In this document: piece by piece, positions 8,338-17,079 of the stretch
Layout of the letters: the number at the start of each line of letters is the position of its first letter
Numbering within the stretch: position 1 is the stretch's first letter
NCBI RefSeq assembly: GCF_018070575.1
Contig: NZ_JAGPXN010000004.1
Coordinates: forward strand, 223,421-287,420
Reading direction: 5' to 3'
Length of the DNA: 64,000 nt
Origin: Micromonospora sp. C31
Lineage (GTDB): Bacteria > Actinomycetota > Actinomycetes > Mycobacteriales > Micromonosporaceae
Made by a program: the position numbers and the translations under genes
Notes under the pieces: model-generated
What the model saw: the letters and a program-made list of their open reading frames with translations, nothing else
What the model was told of the DNA's origin: nothing
Databases searched by the model: none

Positions 8338-8478
8338 TCCGGGCGGCGGCGGGCACCGGCCCGGTGCCCGACGGTTCATCCCGTCCGGGTGAGGGCCGCT
8401 CACCCGGCGCCGCGCAGCATGGACGGTGCGTGCGGTCGACGGTGGCCGTGGCAGGCGACTCCACGGAGGTGGCTGGAG

Positions 8479-8673
8479 ATGACGGTTCGGGTGGTGCCGG
8501 GTCGACGGTCCGGCGCCGTGCTGCACGTCGTCGGCTCGTCCGCCGACGTCCGGTCGGCGCCGCGCCCCGCCCGGGTCGGCCCGACCCGGCAGCCGCGCGG
8601 CCCGGTGGGGCCGCCGCGACGTGAAGACGACCGACGGTGGGAGACCGACGTACGGGGGTGGACAGATGGCTGA
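8479..8673 (+). CDS. Hypothetical small basic protein overlapping the DUF2267 gene
   Basis: This 64-codon open frame starts at an ATG (8479) preceded by GGAGGT at good spacing. It ends with a TGA that overlaps the start of the next gene by 8 nt, an arrangement typical of translational coupling. The product starts MTVRVVPGRRSGAVLHVVG and continues as an Arg/Pro-rich, low-complexity tail with no recognisable domain. The ribosome binding site and overlap are the only support, and it may simply be a leader for the downstream gene. Confidence 0.4.
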   Translation: MTVRVVPGRRSGAVLHVVGSSADVRSAPRPARVGPTRQPRGPVGPPRREDDRRWETDVRGWTDG

Positions 8674-9094
8674 GCAGCTGCATTCCGCGTTCGAGTCCTC
8701 GATGGACAAGACCAACGTGATCCTCAAGGACATCGAGCAGGCCTACGGCTGGCCCAAGGAGCAACGCAACCAGTCCTACTGCGCGCTGCGCACGGTGCTG
8801 CACCTGCTGCGCGACCGGATGCCGGTGCAGGAGAGCGTGGAGTTCGCCGCGCAACTGCCGGTGCTGGTGCGCGGGATCTACTTCGACGGCTGGCAGCCGT
8901 CGAACGTGCCGATCAAGCTCAACCGGGACGACTTCCTGCTGGAGGTCCGGCAGGGCTTCCCGTACGACGCGGAGGGCGGCCCGGAGCGGGTGGTGCAGGT
9001 GGTGCTGGACACCCTGCGCCGGCACGTGACCCAGGGCGAGTGGGACGACGTGAAGGCCACGATGCCCCGGGACCTGGCGAAGATCATTCCCTGA
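8666..9094 (+). CDS. DUF2267 family protein
   Basis: This 142-aa all-helical protein matches DUF2267: TNVILKDIEQAYGW, YCALRTVLHLLRDRMPVQESVEFAAQLPVLVRGIYFDGW, and a C-terminal VVQVVLDTLRRHVTQGEWDDVKATMPRDL. The family consists of small soluble helical proteins, often in stress operons, with no established reaction. The start ATG has gggggtgg 5-12 nt upstream. It may be translationally coupled to the small frame before it. A 19-bp tandem repeat lies between its end and the convergent PIG-L gene. Confidence 0.85.
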   Translation: MAEQLHSAFESSMDKTNVILKDIEQAYGWPKEQRNQSYCALRTVLHLLRDRMPVQESVEFAAQLPVLVRGIYFDGWQPSNVPIKLNRDDFLLEVRQGFPYDAEGGPERVVQVVLDTLRRHVTQGEWDDVKATMPRDLAKIIP

Positions 9095-9154
9095 CCCGGC
9101 GCTCGTCCCGCGACGGCCCGCTCCACCCGCGGTGGGGCGGGCCGGACGCCGTTC

Positions 9155-9224
9155 GGGCCGGCACCGGGCTCCCGGGCCGGCACCGGGCTCCCGGGCCGGC
9201 ACCGGGCTCCCGGGCCGGCACCGG
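9155..9224. repeat. 19-bp GC-rich tandem repeat, about 3.7 copies
   Basis: The unit gggccggcaccgggctccc repeats exactly with starts at 9155, 9174, 9193 and 9212 in the space between two convergent genes. It may have formed by slippage and could act as a transcription or replication obstacle; no coding role is supported. Confidence 0.88.
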
Positions 9225-9257
9225 TAGCGCCGGCCCGTGCGGAAGTCCCCGCCGTCG

Positions 9258-10010
9258 TCACCAGAGGTCGAAGCGGAAGACCTCGAAGGCGGTGCCGTGG
9301 CGGACGCCGAGCCGGGCGCCGGCGGGCCGGCTCAGCCCGTCGAGGAACTCCTCGGCGTCGAAGCTGCCGTCGCCCAGCCCGGCCAGGTACGCGTCGTGCG
9401 CCCGCAGCGAGGCCACGCCCCGCTCGAAGGTGTCGGTGACGTCGACCCCGTGCGCGGCCAGGGGCGAGGAGGCGGCCCAGACCTGGCGCACCCCGTTCCA
9501 CGGCTCGACCCCGTCGACGAGCTGCTCCGGGAACACCCACCGGTTGCCGGCGTCGCGCACGGCGTCCAGCACCGCCCGGCCGGTGGCGATGTGGTCGGCC
9601 TGGTTGAGCGTGTACGCGCCGTCCCAGGTGTCGCGGAAGTTGTTGGTGAGCACGATCTCGGGGCGGTGCCGGCGGACCACCCCGGCCAGGGCGCGGCGCA
9701 GCGGCACGCCGTACTCGAGGACGCCGTCGGCGAGGCCGAGGAACTCCACGGTCTGCACGCCGACGAGGGCGGCGGACTCGCGTTGCTCCCGCTCCCGGAC
9801 CTGCCTGGCCCGCGGCGGCGCCATCGCGTCGATGCCGGCCTCGCCGCTGGTGACGAGGCAGTAGCCGACCTGCTTGCCCTGGCCCGTCCAGCGGGCGACC
9901 GCGGCGGCGGCGCCGAACTCCAGGTCGTCGGGGTGTGCCACGATCGCCAGCGCGCGCTGCCACTGCTCGGTCACCGGTTCCAGCGGGCGCGGCCCGGTCG
10001 CCTCGGTCAT
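9258..10010 (-). CDS. PIG-L family deacetylase
   Basis: This 250-aa protein carries the PIG-L/MshB zinc-deacetylase motif AHPDDLEFGAAA (about residues 23-34) and the second metal-site region NQADHIATGRAV (about 138-149). These enzymes remove N-acetyl groups from GlcNAc-type substrates. The start was set at 10010 because GGAGGT lies 5 nt upstream. It is somewhat short for mycothiol deacetylase MshB and lies 26 kb from mshC, so the substrate is left open. It is monocistronic and divergent from the repeat-peptide operon. Confidence 0.85.
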   Translation of the reverse strand: MTEATGPRPLEPVTEQWQRALAIVAHPDDLEFGAAAAVARWTGQGKQVGYCLVTSGEAGIDAMAPPRARQVREREQRESAALVGVQTVEFLGLADGVLEYGVPLRRALAGVVRRHRPEIVLTNNFRDTWDGAYTLNQADHIATGRAVLDAVRDAGNRWVFPEQLVDGVEPWNGVRQVWAASSPLAAHGVDVTDTFERGVASLRAHDAYLAGLGDGSFDAEEFLDGLSRPAGARLGVRHGTAFEVFRFDLW

Positions 10011-10207
10011 CGTCACCTCCTGGTCGAGGACCATCCTGTCACCGTCGGCGCTGTCGCGCGGCGCGACGTCCGGCCCTGGGTGCCGACGGCGACGGCTCCG
10101 GACACCCGCCGGCGAGCCCCGGTCGGAGGTGGCCGGCGTGCCTGACGACGGCCCGGACCGGGCGCGGCGAACCACCGGTGTGAACCGGAACGGGCGTCTA
10201 CGGTGTG

Positions 10208-10232
10208 GTTAGAGAAGATCGCGCGTGGGGTA
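10208..10232 (+). promoter_or_regulatory. SigB/SigF-like promoter for the repeat peptide-JmjC operon
   Basis: GTTA (10208-10211), 16 nt, then GGGTA (10228-10232) differs from the stress-sigma consensus by one base in the -35. It lies 61 nt upstream of the ATG at 10294. Confidence 0.5.
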
Positions 10233-10293
10233 CCACCCGCTGCACGACGGACCCCGGCGTAACGGCGGGGCGGCACATCCCTAGGGAGCACCG

Positions 10294-10533
10294 ATGGCAC
10301 TCAACGACGACGACATGCAGACCACCAGCGGCGGCGGCCTCGAGGGCCCGGCCGACGGTGGTGCGACCCCGGGCCACCAGGACGGTGGCGCCGACGGTGG
10401 CGCGGAGGGCCCGGCCGACGGTGGCGCGACCCCGGGCCACCAGGACGGTGGCGCCGACGGTGGCGCGGAGGGCCCGGCCGACGGTGGCGCGACGCCGGGC
10501 CATCACGACGGTGGCGCCGACGGCAGCGCCTGA
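10294..10533 (+). CDS. Repeat peptide: 16-aa leader plus three 21-aa repeats (candidate JmjC substrate)
   Basis: The 79-aa product is a 16-residue start (MALNDDDMQTTSGGGL) followed by exactly three 21-residue repeats ending at the stop codon. Each repeat reads EGPADGGATPGHQDGGADGG plus Ala, with QD changed to HD and the last GGA to GSA in copy three. At DNA level these are three 63-bp units (10342-10530). The repeats contain only Glu, Gly, Pro, Ala, Asp, Thr, His, Gln and Ser, with one or two His and several Asp per unit. The ATG follows agggagc. A JmjC/cupin oxygenase gene starts 9 nt later, so the peptide is plausibly its substrate (a RiPP precursor or hydroxylated stress protein). The repeat structure is seen directly; the modification is inferred. 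Confidence 0.8.
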   Translation: MALNDDDMQTTSGGGLEGPADGGATPGHQDGGADGGAEGPADGGATPGHQDGGADGGAEGPADGGATPGHHDGGADGSA

Positions 10534-10542
10534 CGGATCGCC

Positions 10543-11811
10543 ATGACCGACATCGACCCGCCGGGCGGCGACCGCCGCCCGGCGGTTCCGTCCGAGGCCG
10601 CCGCCGCGCTCGCCCGCTGCGTGTCGGTCGAACCGGCGAAGTTCGCCGCCGCGCACTGGGGACGTACGCCGCTGCTCTCGCGCGCCGACGAGCTGCCCAA
10701 CCGGGTCGGCTTCACCGACCTGCTCAGCCCCGCCGACGCCGACGAGCTGCTCAGCCGCCGCGGCCTGCGTACGCCCTTCCTGCGCATCGCCAAGGACGGC
10801 CAGCTCGTGCCGGCGGCCCGCTTCACCGGCGGTGGCGGCGCCGGCGCCGAGATCGGCGACCAGGTCCTCGACGAGCGGGTGCTGGAGCTGTACGCCGGCG
10901 GCGCCACCCTCGTCCTGCAGGGCCTGCACCGCACCTGGCCGGCCCTGGTCGACTTCACCCGCGAACTCGGCGCCGCCGTCGGGCAGCCGTTGCAGGTCAA
11001 CGCCTACCTGACCCCCGCCGGCAGCCAGGGCTTCGCCACCCACTACGACACCCACGACGTCTTCGTCCTCCAGGTCGACGGCCGCAAGCACTGGCGGATC
11101 CACCCGCCGGTGCTGCCCGACCCGCTGGAGAAGCAGCCGTGGGGCGGCCGGGCCGACGAGGTCGCCGCCATCGCCGACGGGCCCGCCGCGCTGGACGTGG
11201 TGCTCGCCCCCGGCGACGCGCTCTACCTGCCGCGCGGCTGGCTGCACAGCGCGCAGGCCCAGGAGTCCAGCTCGCTGCACCTGACCGTCGGCGTGCGGGC
11301 GCTGACCCGTTACGCCATGGTGGAGGAACTGCTCGCCCTCGCCGCCGAGGACCAGCGGCTGCGCGCCACGCTGCCGTTCGGCACCGACGTCGCCGATCCG
11401 GACGCGATCGAGCCGGAGCTGACCGAGACGGTGGAGGCGCTGCGGGACTGGCTGCTGCGGGCCGACCCGTCGGCGGTGGCCGCCCGGCTACGGCAGCGGG
11501 CCTGGCCGGCCGCGCGGCCCGCGCCCATCCGGCCCCTGGCCCAGGCCGCCGCGCTGGCGGCGCTGGACGCCGACACCCGGCTCGCCCCGCGACCCGGCCT
11601 GCGCTGGCGGCTCACCCCGCGTGGCGGCCGGGTCGCGTTGGTGCTGTTCGACCGGACGATCACCCTGCCCGCGTCGTGCGCGCCGGCCCTGCGTGCCCTG
11701 CTCGACGGGGAATCCGTCCGGGTCGGCGACCTGCCGGGTCTCGACGACGACGCCGACCGGTTCACCCTGGCCCGCCGCCTCCTGCGCGAGGCGGTGCTGG
11801 TCCCCGCCTGA
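10543..11811 (+). CDS. JmjC/cupin_4 2-oxoglutarate Fe(II) oxygenase (ribosomal-oxygenase-like)
   Basis: This 422-aa protein is a JmjC-type hydroxylase of the cupin_4/ROX group (YcfD, MINA53, NO66). Visible are NAYLTPAGSQGFATHYDTHDVFVLQ with the iron triad start H167-x-D169, GRKHWRI, and LPRGWLHSA with the distal His at about 235. A C-terminal winged-helix-like region follows. Known ROX enzymes hydroxylate Arg or His in ribosomal proteins. Here the gene lies 9 nt after a His- and Asp-containing repeat peptide and shares its promoter, suggesting that peptide as substrate. The three metal ligands are present, so activity is expected. A hairpin follows the stop. Confidence 0.85.
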   Translation: MTDIDPPGGDRRPAVPSEAAAALARCVSVEPAKFAAAHWGRTPLLSRADELPNRVGFTDLLSPADADELLSRRGLRTPFLRIAKDGQLVPAARFTGGGGAGAEIGDQVLDERVLELYAGGATLVLQGLHRTWPALVDFTRELGAAVGQPLQVNAYLTPAGSQGFATHYDTHDVFVLQVDGRKHWRIHPPVLPDPLEKQPWGGRADEVAAIADGPAALDVVLAPGDALYLPRGWLHSAQAQESSSLHLTVGVRALTRYAMVEELLALAAEDQRLRATLPFGTDVADPDAIEPELTETVEALRDWLLRADPSAVAARLRQRAWPAARPAPIRPLAQAAALAALDADTRLAPRPGLRWRLTPRGGRVALVLFDRTITLPASCAPALRALLDGESVRVGDLPGLDDDADRFTLARRLLREAVLVPA

Positions 11812-11827
11812 GCGGCACCGCCGGACG

Positions 11828-11850
11828 CGGGCCGGGTCACCTCCGGCCCG
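11828..11850. terminator. Hairpin between convergent JmjC and YciI genes
   Basis: cgggccgg and ccggcccg form an 8-bp perfect stem with a 7-nt loop, 16 nt after the JmjC stop codon. Confidence 0.5.
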
Positions 11851-11875
11851 GCCCGGTGTGCCGCACGGGGCCGGC

Positions 11876-12229
11876 TCAGGCGGGACCGACCGCCGCGACC
11901 GGACGGACCTCGATCGGCAGGGTGGTCGCCCGGGACAGCTTCTCGGCCCAGCCCAACGCCGCGTCGAGATCCGACACGGCGATCACGGTGAAACCGCCGA
12001 TGTGCTCCTTGCCCTCGGCGAACGGGCCGTCGGTCAGCAACGTCTCGTCGTCGCGGGCCCGGACCACCCGGGCGGCGTGCGTCAGTTCCAGCCTGGCACC
12101 GAAGACCCAGACACCGCGGCGGCGCATCTCCTCGTCGACGGCTGCGACGTCCCGCATGATCGGCTCGAGGAACTCCGGCGGCGGGGTGTCCCCGTCGGGT
12201 TGGATCACGTTGAGCACGAAGTTCCGCAT
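11876..12229 (-). CDS. YciI/DGPF domain-containing protein
   Basis: This 117-aa protein has the ferredoxin-like YCII fold. Visible are MRNFVLNVIQPDG, a helix around MRDVAAVDEEMRRRGVWVFG, the conserved LLTDGPFAEGKEHIGGFTVI segment (DGPF motif), and DLDAALGWAEKL. Such proteins are often encoded beside ECF sigma factors, but none is seen here. The ATG is preceded by GGGAGCG. Function in the family is poorly defined. Confidence 0.85.
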   Translation of the reverse strand: MRNFVLNVIQPDGDTPPPEFLEPIMRDVAAVDEEMRRRGVWVFGARLELTHAARVVRARDDETLLTDGPFAEGKEHIGGFTVIAVSDLDAALGWAEKLSRATTLPIEVRPVAAVGPA

Positions 12230-12389
12230 CGTACGCTCCCTGTCGTCGGGCGGGGCCGGCGTCGTCCGGCCTCCTCCATCTACACGAACGGCGGACCGGC
12301 GGATCGACGACGCGCGGCGGCGACCTGCGCCCGTAACCCTCCGGACTCTGCGGCGCGGGTGGATCAGCGACCGGCAGCGCGCCGGTGGA

Positions 12390-13055
12390 TCAGCGGCCGG
12401 CGACCAGCAGCGCCAGGGTGGTCACCAGCCCGGCGACGAGCACGACGGCCATCGGCCGCGGGCCGAGCACGGCGTGCCGGCGGTCGGCGAGGACCTTCGC
12501 CGGCACCAGACCGACCAGCGGGCCCAGCAGCGTCACCACCAGGGCCAGCACCGGCAGCCCGACACCCAGCTCCCCGCCGTACCGGTCGCCCGCCGCCCGG
12601 GCCGCGCCGCCGAGGGCGTACGCGAGCACCGCGCCGGCCACCCCGCACAACGCCAGCAGCGGGTTGACCGAACCCGGCAGGTCACCCGGCTGGCGGGTGC
12701 GGTTGAGCAGGTCCCGCACCCCGGCCAGCAGCGGAGCCGGATCACCCGTCGCGCCGGGCACCGGTGCCGGCGGCCCGCCCGCCCGGCGGCCGGACCCGCC
12801 GAGCCGACCGCGCAGCGACTGCCACAGGTCGGCGACCTCGGCGTCCACCCGTTCCTGCTCCTCCCGGGCGTCCACCAGCTCCTGCTCCGCGCGCCGCAGC
12901 TCGGCCTCCGCCTCGGCGACGGCCCGCTCGGCGGCGGCACACTGCTGGGCGTGCCAGGTGTGCGCCTCGGCCCGCTGGGCGCGCACCCGCGCGCTCAGCT
13001 CGGCCAGCCGGCGGACCTGGGCCGCGTACGACTCGCTGGTCACCGGTTCGTTCAT
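12390..13055 (-). CDS. Coiled-coil membrane protein of the FtsK-type operon
   Basis: This 221-aa protein has a long charged coiled coil (about residues 8-85, Ala/Glu/Arg-rich) and a Gly/Pro linker. Three hydrophobic segments follow (about 131-152, 164-188 and 200-219). Its ATG overlaps the stop of the upstream FtsK-type ATPase as ATGA, so the two are translationally coupled and probably made in a fixed ratio. It could anchor or form the membrane part of the ATPase complex. No family is recognised. Confidence 0.72.
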   Translation of the reverse strand: MNEPVTSESYAAQVRRLAELSARVRAQRAEAHTWHAQQCAAAERAVAEAEAELRRAEQELVDAREEQERVDAEVADLWQSLRGRLGGSGRRAGGPPAPVPGATGDPAPLLAGVRDLLNRTRQPGDLPGSVNPLLALCGVAGAVLAYALGGAARAAGDRYGGELGVGLPVLALVVTLLGPLVGLVPAKVLADRRHAVLGPRPMAVVLVAGLVTTLALLVAGR

Positions 13056-15724
13056 CGCGCCGGCCCGTAGGGGATGATCACCTGGCCGGTGCGGTGCACC
13101 GCCCGGTCGAAGAACAGCCCCCGCCAGGGGCGGGGATACCAGTCCGGGCCGCCGGTGCCCGGATACAGCGACGAGCCCAACTCGCCGCCGTGGGCGTCCA
13201 GCGCCACCCAGGCGCCGATCTGGTCGGTCCGGGCCGCCGGCCCGCCGAGGTCGGCCCGCATCCGCGCGACGCCCCGCCACCAGGCCAGCACGTGGGTGCG
13301 CCGCTCCGGCCCGTCGTGCAGGATCCGGCGCAGCTCCTCCAGCCCGGTGCGCCGGCCGATGCGCGCCGCCATCGCCCCGGCCGCCGCATCGACGGCGAAC
13401 AGCAGCAGGTAGTGGGGGGTACCCGGCGCGCCGAGCCCTTCGGCGGCCTCGACCATCAGCTCGCCGACGGTCTCCTCGTCGTACCAGGCGGCGTCGTCGG
13501 CGAGGTCCTCGTAGAGGGACCGGGCGGCCGGGTCGGCGTCCGGGTCGAGGCAGGCGATGGAGAAGCGGGCCGTGCCGGGGCGGTGCTGGCGGGCCAGGGA
13601 GCGGGCCGCCGCGTCGAGCACCGCGCACGCCTCGTCCACCCGGGTGCCCAGCACCGCCAGGTTGCGGCCGGGCGCCCGGGGCAGCCGCAGCGCCGCCGAG
13701 CGCGCCTGTACGTCGATGATCTCGCCGAGCAGCGCGACCGGCGTACGCGGGTGCCCCGTCTCCGGCGCGGTCAGCGCCCGGAAGTCCGGCGCGTCGGCAA
13801 GCCGGGGGATCGCGTCGCCGTCGAAGAGCCGGGCCGGTGCGGCGTCCTGCGGGCGCATCCGCCACAGCCGGTGCTGCAACTCGCTCCACGTCTCCCAGTC
13901 GCTGGCCGACGGGATCCGGGCCACCTCGTTGCCCTCGGCCATGCCCGACTCGGCGTTGACCACCGCGTGGTGGCGGGGCAGGGACTGGGCGGCGTCGTTG
14001 CGCTCGGCGAGGATCCGCAGGGCCTTCGGCAGCGCGATGCGCAGCGTGAACTGCGCGACCAGCGCCGGCCGGCCCCACAGCGCCTCGATGCCGCGCACGT
14101 CCTGCGAGGCGAGCACCAGGTGGATGCCCTGGGACCGGCCGCGCCGGGCCAGGTCCTCCAGCAGGTCGGCGGCCTCCCGGGCGACCACGTCCCGCCCGGC
14201 CAGCAGCATCTGGAACTCGTCGACCACCGCGACGATGCGCGGCCAGTGCCCGGTGGGGTCGACGGCGCGCAGCTCGGCGAGCTTGGTGACCTCGTGCTTC
14301 TTCGCGGCGTCGGCACGTCGGCGCAGCTCCTCGGCGAGGAACCGCAGCAGCGCCAGGCCGAACTCCCGGTCGGTGTTGACGTTGATCCCGACGAGCCGCA
14401 TGTGCGGCAGCCAGCTCGGGTCCCGCCGGCCCTTGGCGAACCGGGCGAAGGACACCCCCTCCTTGAAGTCCAGCAGGTAGAACTCCAGTTCGGCGGGGGA
14501 GTAGCGGGCGGCCAACGCGCCGATCCAGGCGAAGATCAGGTTTGTCTTGCCGGTGCCGGACGGCCCGCCGATCAGCGCGTGCGGCGGGTAGTCGCCCAGG
14601 GTGAGCAGCACCGGCCGGCCGTGCGGGCCCTCGCCGATCGGGGCGGTCAGCCCGGTCGCGGAGTCCTCCCGCCACATCCGTTCCGGCGGCGGCAGCAGGT
14701 CGGTGAACGGCGTCGGGGCGGGGCCGGCGTTGACCCGTGCCGCCACCTCCCGGCAGGTCTCGGTGACCAGCACCGGCGGGGGCGGGGGGTCGAGGCGTAC
14801 GGGCAGGCCGCCGGGCCCGCCGATCAGGGCGCCGTCGGGGTGCGCGCCCACCCGGGTCACGGTGGGATCCTCGGGCAGCGGCACGCCCCGGACCACGAGG
14901 TGCACGCCGCAGGCCGCCCCGGTGCGGACCACCCGGTCGAGCTGGCCGCGCTCGTGCCGGGACAGCTCGTCCCCGCCCAGCAGCACCGCCACCCGCCACG
15001 GCTCGGGCCGGCGACCGGTGGCGGCGGCCAGCTCGCGCAGCGAGCCGTACTCCCCGGCCAGCACCGTCTCGTTGATCCGGCGGATCTGCTCGACCAGGTC
15101 GTCGAGCAGCCGGGCCAGCCCGCCGGGGCCGACGAAGGTGAGCAGCCCGGCGGTGCCGAGGGGGGCGAACCCGGCCAGACCGCCGCCCAGGTGCTCGGGG
15201 TCGTAGCCGACCAGCCGGACGGCGCCCGGGTCGGCCCGCCCGACGCCGCGCAGCAGCAGCGCCGACACCACCGCGTCGCAGCCGACCCGGTCGTCCCCGG
15301 TCAGCTCGACGTGGCCGGCGTCGAGCAGCGGCACCAGCGCCGGCACCGGTTCGGCGCCGGGGATGCGTACGGTGCCGATGCGCAGCGGGCCCGGCGGTTC
15401 CGCCCGCCGGGTCGGCGTGGGTCGCCACCGGGTCCAGTCCGCGCAGGCCGCCCCGGGGGCCTCGCGCTGCGCCGCGTGCGCCGCGCGCCGGGCCAGCTCC
15501 GTGATCTGAGCGGTGTGCCGATCGTCGATCTCGGCCAGCCGCCGGTCGCGCTGCGCGCCCACCCGCTCCGGCACGACCGCCGCGGCGCGGCGCACCTTCG
15601 CCAGCCGCTCCCGGGCCGTCCCGAGCTCGGTCTGCGCGATGGACAGCCGGGTCCGGGTGGCGCCGAGGGCCTCGCCCAGCATGCCGCGGACCCGGGTGAC
15701 CAACTGGCCGCGCCGGTCAGCCAT
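13052..15724 (-). CDS. FtsK/SpoIIIE-type ATPase
   Basis: This 890-aa protein has an N-terminal helical/coiled-coil region (about 1-90), a middle domain, and an FtsK/SpoIIIE core. The core includes ALIGGPSGTGKTNLIFAWIG (Walker A at about 386-394) and IVAVVDEFQMLLAG (Walker B at about 500), then QGIHLVLASQDVRG. A C-terminal region (about 650-890) is less conserved. No transmembrane segments or gamma DNA-translocation domain are seen, so it differs from chromosomal FtsK and is nearer EccC- or TcpA-like pumps. It overlaps its upstream partner by 8 nt and its downstream membrane gene by 4 nt. DNA or protein transport is an inference. Confidence 0.85.
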   Translation of the reverse strand: MADRRGQLVTRVRGMLGEALGATRTRLSIAQTELGTARERLAKVRRAAAVVPERVGAQRDRRLAEIDDRHTAQITELARRAAHAAQREAPGAACADWTRWRPTPTRRAEPPGPLRIGTVRIPGAEPVPALVPLLDAGHVELTGDDRVGCDAVVSALLLRGVGRADPGAVRLVGYDPEHLGGGLAGFAPLGTAGLLTFVGPGGLARLLDDLVEQIRRINETVLAGEYGSLRELAAATGRRPEPWRVAVLLGGDELSRHERGQLDRVVRTGAACGVHLVVRGVPLPEDPTVTRVGAHPDGALIGGPGGLPVRLDPPPPPVLVTETCREVAARVNAGPAPTPFTDLLPPPERMWREDSATGLTAPIGEGPHGRPVLLTLGDYPPHALIGGPSGTGKTNLIFAWIGALAARYSPAELEFYLLDFKEGVSFARFAKGRRDPSWLPHMRLVGINVNTDREFGLALLRFLAEELRRRADAAKKHEVTKLAELRAVDPTGHWPRIVAVVDEFQMLLAGRDVVAREAADLLEDLARRGRSQGIHLVLASQDVRGIEALWGRPALVAQFTLRIALPKALRILAERNDAAQSLPRHHAVVNAESGMAEGNEVARIPSASDWETWSELQHRLWRMRPQDAAPARLFDGDAIPRLADAPDFRALTAPETGHPRTPVALLGEIIDVQARSAALRLPRAPGRNLAVLGTRVDEACAVLDAAARSLARQHRPGTARFSIACLDPDADPAARSLYEDLADDAAWYDEETVGELMVEAAEGLGAPGTPHYLLLFAVDAAAGAMAARIGRRTGLEELRRILHDGPERRTHVLAWWRGVARMRADLGGPAARTDQIGAWVALDAHGGELGSSLYPGTGGPDWYPRPWRGLFFDRAVHRTGQVIIPYGPAR

Positions 15725-17069
15725 CGACGCCCCGCCCGCGCCGGTCCGCGGCGCCGCCCCGGGCGGGCGGGCTCGACCAGACCCGGCCGGCCGAGCCCGG
15801 CCCGCCCCGGCCGGTTCCGCCGTCCGCCGGGCCACCCCGCGCCGCCGCGCCGCCGGCGCCCGTCGACCCGTCGGGCCGGGCGGTCGGCGTGCCGTCGTGC
15901 GTCGGGGCGGGCCGCTCGTGCGTCGCCGCCCGCTCCCGGGCCGGGCCGGCCTGCCCGGGAGCCGCCGCCCGCTCGGCCGCGTCGGCCCGGCCTGCTCGCG
16001 CCGCCCGATCCCCGGCCCCGGTGGCCTGGTCGTGGGCCGCCTCCGCCCGGTCCCGTGCCGCCGCGACCCGCTCCCGCGCGGCGGCCACCCGGCCCTTCGC
16101 GGCGGCGGCACGTCGCTGCCACTCGGCGTCGTCGGCCCGGTCGCGGGCGGCCCCGGCCTGCCGGGCCCGCTCGTCGTCGGCGCTTCGCTCCCGGGTGGCC
16201 CCGGCCTGGCGGGCCCGCTCGTCGTCGGTGGGCAGGTCCCGGCCGAGCCGGGTCAGCAGCACCCCGGTGAGCACCCCCGCGGTGACCGCCGGGTCGGCGG
16301 CGTGCGGCTGCTCCGCCTCGCCGCGCCGGGGTGGAGGCATCCGACAGATTCGGGTCAGCAGGGTGTCCAGCACCGCGGGGGGCAGGCCGGGCAGCAGGTC
16401 GCGGACGCGGCCGTCCAGCTCGCGGTGCAGGCGCCCCAGGTCGTCGGCGCGTGGCGGGTGCCCCAGCAGCTCACCGGCCAGCTCGCGCAGCAGCGGCGGG
16501 GCCACCGCGGCCAGGCCGAGACCGACGTCGGCGTGCGCGCGACGCAGCTCGGTGTGCAGCCGGTCGCGGTCGCCGGCCCGGACCCCGCCGACGACCCGGC
16601 GCAGCAGCTCCCGGGCGTCGTCGACCTTCTCGTCGGGCTGTTCCGGCGGCCCCTCCCGGCCGCCCGTCAGCTCGGCCACCCGCACCGACCACCAGCGGCG
16701 GGGCGTCACCTCGGCGACGGGCTCCGGTGCCGCAGCGCCCGGAGCCGCCTCGCGCGGCGCGTCGTGCGCGGGCCGGCGTTGCTGCTCCTGCGGCCCGGGG
16801 GCCGGGGAACCGTCGGCGGCCAGCCCGATCGCGGCGAGGTACGCCGACAGCTGCTCCTGCGCGACGCGCAGCGCGTAGCCGGCGGTCTCGGCGTGCTCGG
16901 TGGCGGCGGAGAGCTCCGGCACCCCCATCGGGTCGGCCGACTCCTGGCGCACCCAGCGCAGCCGCTCGGCGGCCAGCCCGAACTTCTCCCGCGCCAGGGC
17001 CAGCTGTGCGAGCGGCAGGTCATCGGCGGCGGCGCGGACCTGTGCGCCGACGTCCTCGACGATGGACAC
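15717..17069 (-). CDS. Coiled-coil hypothetical protein of the FtsK-type operon
   Basis: This 450-aa protein starts with a helical segment (about residues 1-85), then a Pro/Ala-rich linker and a helical middle domain (about 125-280). A long Ala/Arg/Asp heptad-rich region (about 285-370) and a Gly/Pro-rich disordered C-terminus follow. Similar ERARQAGA/RDRA units recur, suggesting internal repeats. It starts at GTG 17069 and overlaps the ATPase gene start by 8 nt. No domain is recognised. Its place between a small helical protein and an FtsK-type ATPase suggests a structural or adaptor role. Confidence 0.7.
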   Translation of the reverse strand: MSIVEDVGAQVRAAADDLPLAQLALAREKFGLAAERLRWVRQESADPMGVPELSAATEHAETAGYALRVAQEQLSAYLAAIGLAADGSPAPGPQEQQRRPAHDAPREAAPGAAAPEPVAEVTPRRWWSVRVAELTGGREGPPEQPDEKVDDARELLRRVVGGVRAGDRDRLHTELRRAHADVGLGLAAVAPPLLRELAGELLGHPPRADDLGRLHRELDGRVRDLLPGLPPAVLDTLLTRICRMPPPRRGEAEQPHAADPAVTAGVLTGVLLTRLGRDLPTDDERARQAGATRERSADDERARQAGAARDRADDAEWQRRAAAAKGRVAAARERVAAARDRAEAAHDQATGAGDRAARAGRADAAERAAAPGQAGPARERAATHERPAPTHDGTPTARPDGSTGAGGAAARGGPADGGTGRGGPGSAGRVWSSPPARGGAADRRGRGVDG

Positions 17070-17079
17070 GGCCCCGCCC

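Noticed and set aside
12764..16270. 1168-codon plus-strand open frame over the FtsK operon
   Set aside because: It is antisense to the three overlapping minus-strand genes, is Arg/Pro/Gly-rich and lacks domains or a ribosome binding site.
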